Assembly (NCBI RefSeq): GCF_949987535.1
Contig: NC_080071.1
Span: 27,302,236 to 27,366,235 of the forward strand
Reading direction: 5' to 3'
Length of the DNA stretch: 64,000 nucleotides
Source of the DNA: Balaenoptera acutorostrata
Lineage: Eukaryota; Chordata; Mammalia; Artiodactyla; Balaenopteridae
The notes below the pieces were generated by a model. It was given only the letters and a program-made list of their open reading frames with translations, was not told the origin of the DNA and searched no databases. Position numbers and translations under genes: made by a program. Below, piece after piece: positions 59,735 to 64,000 of the stretch (its first letter is position 1; the number at the start of each line of letters is the position of its first letter).

Positions 59735-59945
59735 TAACTTTTGTTAAATGTTGATTAGGTCCCTGATACTTTAACACTTACTACATAAGTTCTCTTTTAG
59801 TCTTTCCAACAATCTTGCAAAGTTTATGTTATTCCCATTTTACTGACAAACATTGAGAGCCAAATAGATTGAGTGGCTTGGCCAAGGTCATTCAGTTTAA
59901 GTGGAAGACCAGCATTTCCCCAACTGTATTCCAACTCAGGTCTGA
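59735..59945 (+). repeat. MIR SINE fragment
   Basis: 'cccattttactgacaaacat' and 'gtggcttggccaaggtcatt' follow the MIR core in order. Confidence 0.7.
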
Positions 59946-60409
59946 TGTAAAGTCCTGAGATTTTCACTGAAGTTGTCTGAAGTAAGGTCTTTATAAAGGA
60001 GTCAGGAATCGATGCTATAAATGAAAGGAAGTAAGGGGAAAACCTACAAGAAAAAAACTACAGATAGCCTCACATCACCTCAAGTGAGGTTTTCTGGACA
60101 AATGAGTTAAAAAAAAAAACTATTTTCAGAGCATGTTTTTGGAAATAAAGATCGAGGCGGATGAGACTGTAGATTTTGACAATGGCAGGTTAAAAACTGA
60201 GACTGCTTAGTGGTAGAGTCTACTAAAGTAGGAACATGATGCTTTGCTTTTTTCAGATTATTTCTAAGGGAATAATTTTCTTTTATTGATTGCTGATCAG
60301 TTGAAGATTCCAACATAGATCCCCCAGGGACTGTGTATGGCTTTTCTTTGCTGCTAATGTACAATATCAGCCTTCCATTAATGATAAATTACACTCAACA
60401 TTAAGCATC

Positions 60410-60785
60410 TCCATCAGTGGTCTTCAACTCTGGATACACATGAACAGAAAGCTCTTTAAAACTGCAGTGCCTTAGGCCCCATCTCTACAGAATTCGATTT
60501 TATTTATTTTTATTATTTATTTATTCATTTATTTTTGACAATCGTGGCTTTTAATTGAGAGGAAGGAACTCCAGCTGTTTGGATCACTATGTATTATTAA
60601 AAAGAGACTTCTTAAAACTTTTTTATAGCTTTACTGAAGTGTACATGATGCACAAGTTGTACACATTTAAAGTATATAATTATTTTTGTTGTTCTAGGGA
60701 TGGGGCTTAGGCCCTGCTTTTGTTGTTATTTTCAACTCTCCATATAATTCTAAAGGGTGGCAAGGGTTAAGCATCACTGGTTCAG
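60410..60785. repeat. MER5-type fragment interrupted by L1M-like sequence
   Basis: The left part (60410-60495) and right part (60690-60785) resemble MER5A; between them 60605-60685 looks like an L1M 3' end on the minus strand. All diverged. Confidence 0.4.
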
Positions 60786-60836
60786 GTAACAGGACTTTGG
60801 GCAAAATTAGCACCTGATAAGAAAAGGACTGCATCT

Positions 60837-61135
60837 GGATCTAGAGACTGTCATACAGAGTGAAGTAAGTCAGAAAGAGAAAAACAAATATCATATATTA
60901 ACGCATGTATGTGAAACCTAGAAAGGTGCTACAGATGAACCGGTTTACGGGGCAGAAATTGAGACACAGATGCAGAGAACAAACGTATGGACACCAAGGA
61001 GGGAAAGCGGTGGGGGGTGGGGGTGGGGGTGTGATGAATTGGGCGATTGGGATTGACATGTATATACTGATGTGTATAAAATGGATGACTAATAAGAAAC
61101 TGCAGTATAAAAAAAAATTAAAAATTAAAAAAAGA
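60837..61135 (+). mobile_element. 5'-truncated L1 3' end with 18-bp target duplication
   Basis: L1 3' UTR with a G-rich tract at 61008-61030 and an A-rich end. Perfect target duplication aagaaaaggactgcatct at 60819-60836 and 61136-61153. No ORF2 left. Confidence 0.93.
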
Positions 61136-61567
61136 AAGAAAAGGACTGCATCTAACCAAAGGCAACCACATTATTAATTTCTAATACTCCAAAGACAGGT
61201 TTTCAAAATAAACTCTTGATGTAAATTAAGCAAGTTATTTTGACACGGAGGGATAAGATAAAAAATCCAAAGCAAGAATGAACCAAGGATTCCTGAAAAG
61301 TCTAAGGGATTAACTGCTGATATAAATGAGGCATTGAGGTTATATTCCAAATTATGATGTTGTAAAATCATTTTTAAAATATTTTATTCCCATCATAAAC
61401 ATGGAAAAACTGAGACTCTGAACAATAAAAGACATAATCCGAATTAATTAATTAATGAGATAATCCTAATTAATTAACTAGGATTCTTTATTTCTATTCC
61501 TGGGAATAATACCATGTTCCTAGACCACACTACTTGCCAAACTTGAAGACCAATATAAAAACAGCAG

Positions 61568-61985
61568 AAAGAGAAAAACAAATACCATATGCTAACACAT
61601 ATATATGAATCTAAAAAAAAAATGGACATGAAGAACCTAGGGGCAGGATGGGAATAAAGACACAGACCTACTAGAGAATGGACTTGAGGACACGGGGAGG
61701 GGGAAGGGTAAGCTGGGACAAAGTGAGAGAGTGGCATGGACATATATACACTACCAAATGTAAAACCGATAGCTAGTGGGAAGCAGCCACATAGCACAGG
61801 GAGATCAACTCGGTGCTTTGTGACCACCTAGAGGGGTGGGATAGGGAGGGTTGGAGGGAGGGAGACGCAAGGGGGAAGAGATATGGGGATATATGTATAT
61901 GTATAGCTGATTCACTTTGTTATAAAGCAGAAACTAACACACCATTGTAAAGCAATTATACTCCAATAAAGATGTTAAAAAGAAG
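61568..61985 (+). mobile_element. 5'-truncated L1 3' end, cetartiodactyl type
   Basis: Contains 'agctgattcactttgttata' and ends 'caattatactccaataaaga' plus A-rich tail, the young L1 3' terminus of this lineage. Target duplication not clear. Confidence 0.88.
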
Positions 61986-62095
61986 AAAAAAAGACAGCCA
62001 GCGAAACAAAGCAAATCTCTCCAAAACCAACTTCTAATTGGATTATTAAGTTTGAGAATTAAAAGAAAAAACTCAGCACAACAGCAAGCTCAGGA

Positions 62096-62139
62096 TATTT
62101 GCACATTAGAAATGTTGTATTTGCACATTAGAAATGATT
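62096..62139. repeat. 22-bp tandem duplication
   Basis: tatttgcacattagaaatgt-type unit repeated head to tail (62096-62117, 62118-62139), differing only in the last three bases. Confidence 0.85.
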
Positions 62140-62616
62140 AGCAGACAAAGGGTTTGTTCCTCTTGTACTCTTTCTAAAATCTTTAAACACACCTATCCAA
62201 AATGGTCAATTGCTAATTATAAAAGATCACATTCGCAGAAGAAGAGAAAGGAATACCATGAAATAGTTGTTTAAAACTAGAAAAAAAATTAAAATTCGGA
62301 GATTTTCTAAATTCCAAATCCCTATAAATGTCTAATGTTAGAAAAAAATTAAAATTCAGAGAACTTCTGGTCTTAAAAAATATTAATCTATATCTTAGTA
62401 TATATGTAGACATTACAAAAAAAAAAATAAAGATATACACAAAATGATACTTTGAAAGGTTAAAACAATATGCACAATTCTAACAGTCTGTGAGACTGGG
62501 TTAAAATCAGTGAATTGTTCTCAGGAGTAAAAATATGCTTCCATCTGAACAGAAAAAAAAACAAAATCTCATAAATTAAAATAATATAACTACAAAACTG
62601 TGCTTCCAGGTATCTG

Positions 62617-62695
62617 GACCATGGCTTCTTAAACTATGATGTGGCAATAAATCATCTGGGGATATTGTTTAAATGAAGATTCAGGTGGGAAAACA
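62617..62695. repeat. MER5-like fragment
   Basis: 'ccatggcttcttaaactatg' and 'aatcatctggggatattgtt' follow the MER5A start; short and diverged. Confidence 0.4.
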
Positions 62696-63578
62696 TCAAG
62701 ATAAGATCCATCATCCATCATTATAGTCATGATTGTCCCTTCACGTGAAAAAGCACACACTGCAAGATTAGTTGTTAGTTTAATTTTTAAATTCCACCTA
62801 AAAAAATCTTCTAAAGCAGTGAAACGTAGAACTTAATAACTGCACATGAGAGTAACATTTACTAAAATAAGCGGACAGTGGTTCTCTCCATTTCTTGTTT
62901 CTGTGTTTGTGACAATAAACCTTTACAACTCCAGGGATTTAAGGTCTGGTTCCAGTTGAATTTAATTGGCACAAAGCCTAATTGTTATGTGAGACTTGTT
63001 TACAACTTGAGTTAAAGCATGCTGTAAAGAGTTAAGAATAACTACACAAAGCAAGAAATTACAAAATTACACCCTCAAATCACAGTGTAGATTGTAGATT
63101 AACAAAAGTACACTACTGTGAATTAATACTCATTGGGTCTTTCCTATGTATTATCATCTGGATTTTCTAACTGAACTTAAAGACAAAACAAAACAAAACT
63201 TGCCCTGATAATAAACCCTTAAGTGCTTGGGCAGAAATTTTAAGTGCCCCTCATCTGCTGGTGAAAATGTTAGGGAATGGAGCAGTGGTAGGAAGTCATT
63301 TCTGTTTGTATTTATTGGTGGGATCAAATTTCATGGTGATTTGCTACTGTGGTTTGTTAGTTTTGATTATGTTTTAGTTCACGTTCACATCCTCACCAAC
63401 AATTCTGAGAGGAAGTAACTTCCGGATGTATGACAAGTGACAGACACTGATGCAAGGCAAACCGCATTGAGAAAGCCACATGCAGCGGACATACCTCAAA
63501 GATCCCAGCTAAAGATCAAGTAAAGCTGCTCTGGGTGGCTGGAAAATGCCACCAGCAGCCAACTAAATGCATGAAATT

Positions 63579-63622
63579 GTCATAAAGTAGGATGACTTTT
63601 GTCATAAAGTAGGACGACTTCT
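63579..63622. repeat. 22-bp tandem duplication
   Basis: gtcataaagtagga unit, 22 bp, twice (63579-63600 and 63601-63622) with two mismatches. Confidence 0.85.
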
Positions 63623-64000
63623 GAACCTAGGTATCTTCAGGTTATGAGACAAAAAGCCTAGTGACAGATTTGACTTCCAGCAACTGTAAGGCACAGGTTA
63701 ATAAGGAAAAGGGCATGGTCTGACATTCAACTTCTCGGCCACACCTGGTCAGATAAATATCTCCATTAACTTTATCTTAGGTGAAAGGCTGTAGACAGGA
63801 TCTTGATTTGTGGACCAGCCAATCTATCTTTACAGTTTGGAACAAACAAGTAATTACAGAGCTACACTTACCCATGGGGGTAACAGGGTAGGTGGGGAGG
63901 GAGGCTCACATACTATCTCCTGCCACATCTGCACCTATGAATGAATTTCACATAACACATAAAAGATATACTATATTATTTACAGCATACTAGAGGGTAG

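Larger units (their letters stand above)
55583..64000 (-). other. GALNT3 5' UTR intron, running off the window
   Basis: Begins (in gene direction) outside the window and ends at the acceptor at 55583. Holds two SINEs, two L1 3' ends, MIR and MER5-like pieces. 56300-58600 shows no recognised exon; 57050-57600 resembles an unnamed ancient repeat. No CpG island or promoter is visible, so the first exon is probably beyond 64000. Confidence 0.65.

Noticed and set aside
61008..61030. G-rich run that could form a quadruplex or act as a regulatory element
   Set aside because: It is part of the normal L1 3' UTR polypurine tract.

Overview
This window is mammalian nuclear DNA, most likely from a cetacean (hippopotamus not excluded). 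It holds many tRNA-Glu-derived CHR-type SINEs, with the 'ggcttccctggtggcgcagtgg' type head and an (AAATA)n tail, and L1 3' ends of the cetartiodactyl type. I see no ruminant BovB or Bov-tA repeats and no pig PRE-1. There are no operons, phages or CRISPR arrays.

One protein-coding gene is present: GALNT3, polypeptide N-acetylgalactosaminyltransferase 3, on the minus strand. All ten coding exons can be placed to the base (55473 down to 35846). Together they give an uninterrupted 633-codon reading frame (1902 nt with stop), every intron is GT-AG, and all catalytic and lectin landmark residues are present. The 5' non-coding exon and promoter are not visible. An acceptor at 55582/55583 implies an upstream intron that runs off the right edge, and there is no CpG island in the window.

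Layout. 1-1009 is unassigned. 1010-5560 is a decayed class III (ERVL-like) provirus internal region on the minus strand, interrupted by two hAT DNA transposons. 5561-35845 is an intergenic tract 3' of GALNT3, rich in SINEs, L1s, MLT1 LTRs, MER5-type and MIR elements; it includes a 5'-truncated L1 (22494-24274) and an L1-within-L1 nest (about 25500-29585) with one SINE in each layer. 35846-55582 is GALNT3 with its introns. 55583-64000 is the upstream intron, with two same-orientation SINEs and two L1 3' ends.

In mammals GALNT3 is a Golgi enzyme that starts mucin-type O-glycosylation and protects FGF23 from proprotein-convertase cleavage, so its loss causes hyperphosphataemic tumoral calcinosis. 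This copy looks functional. Points for a second look are an upstream ORF overlapping the start codon, a weak donor in the last intron whose read-through would truncate the lectin domain, retro-insertions that consist of little more than a poly(A) tail, and an RFX/X-box-like site in a GC-richer intergenic block. I found no previously undescribed biological system and do not claim one.
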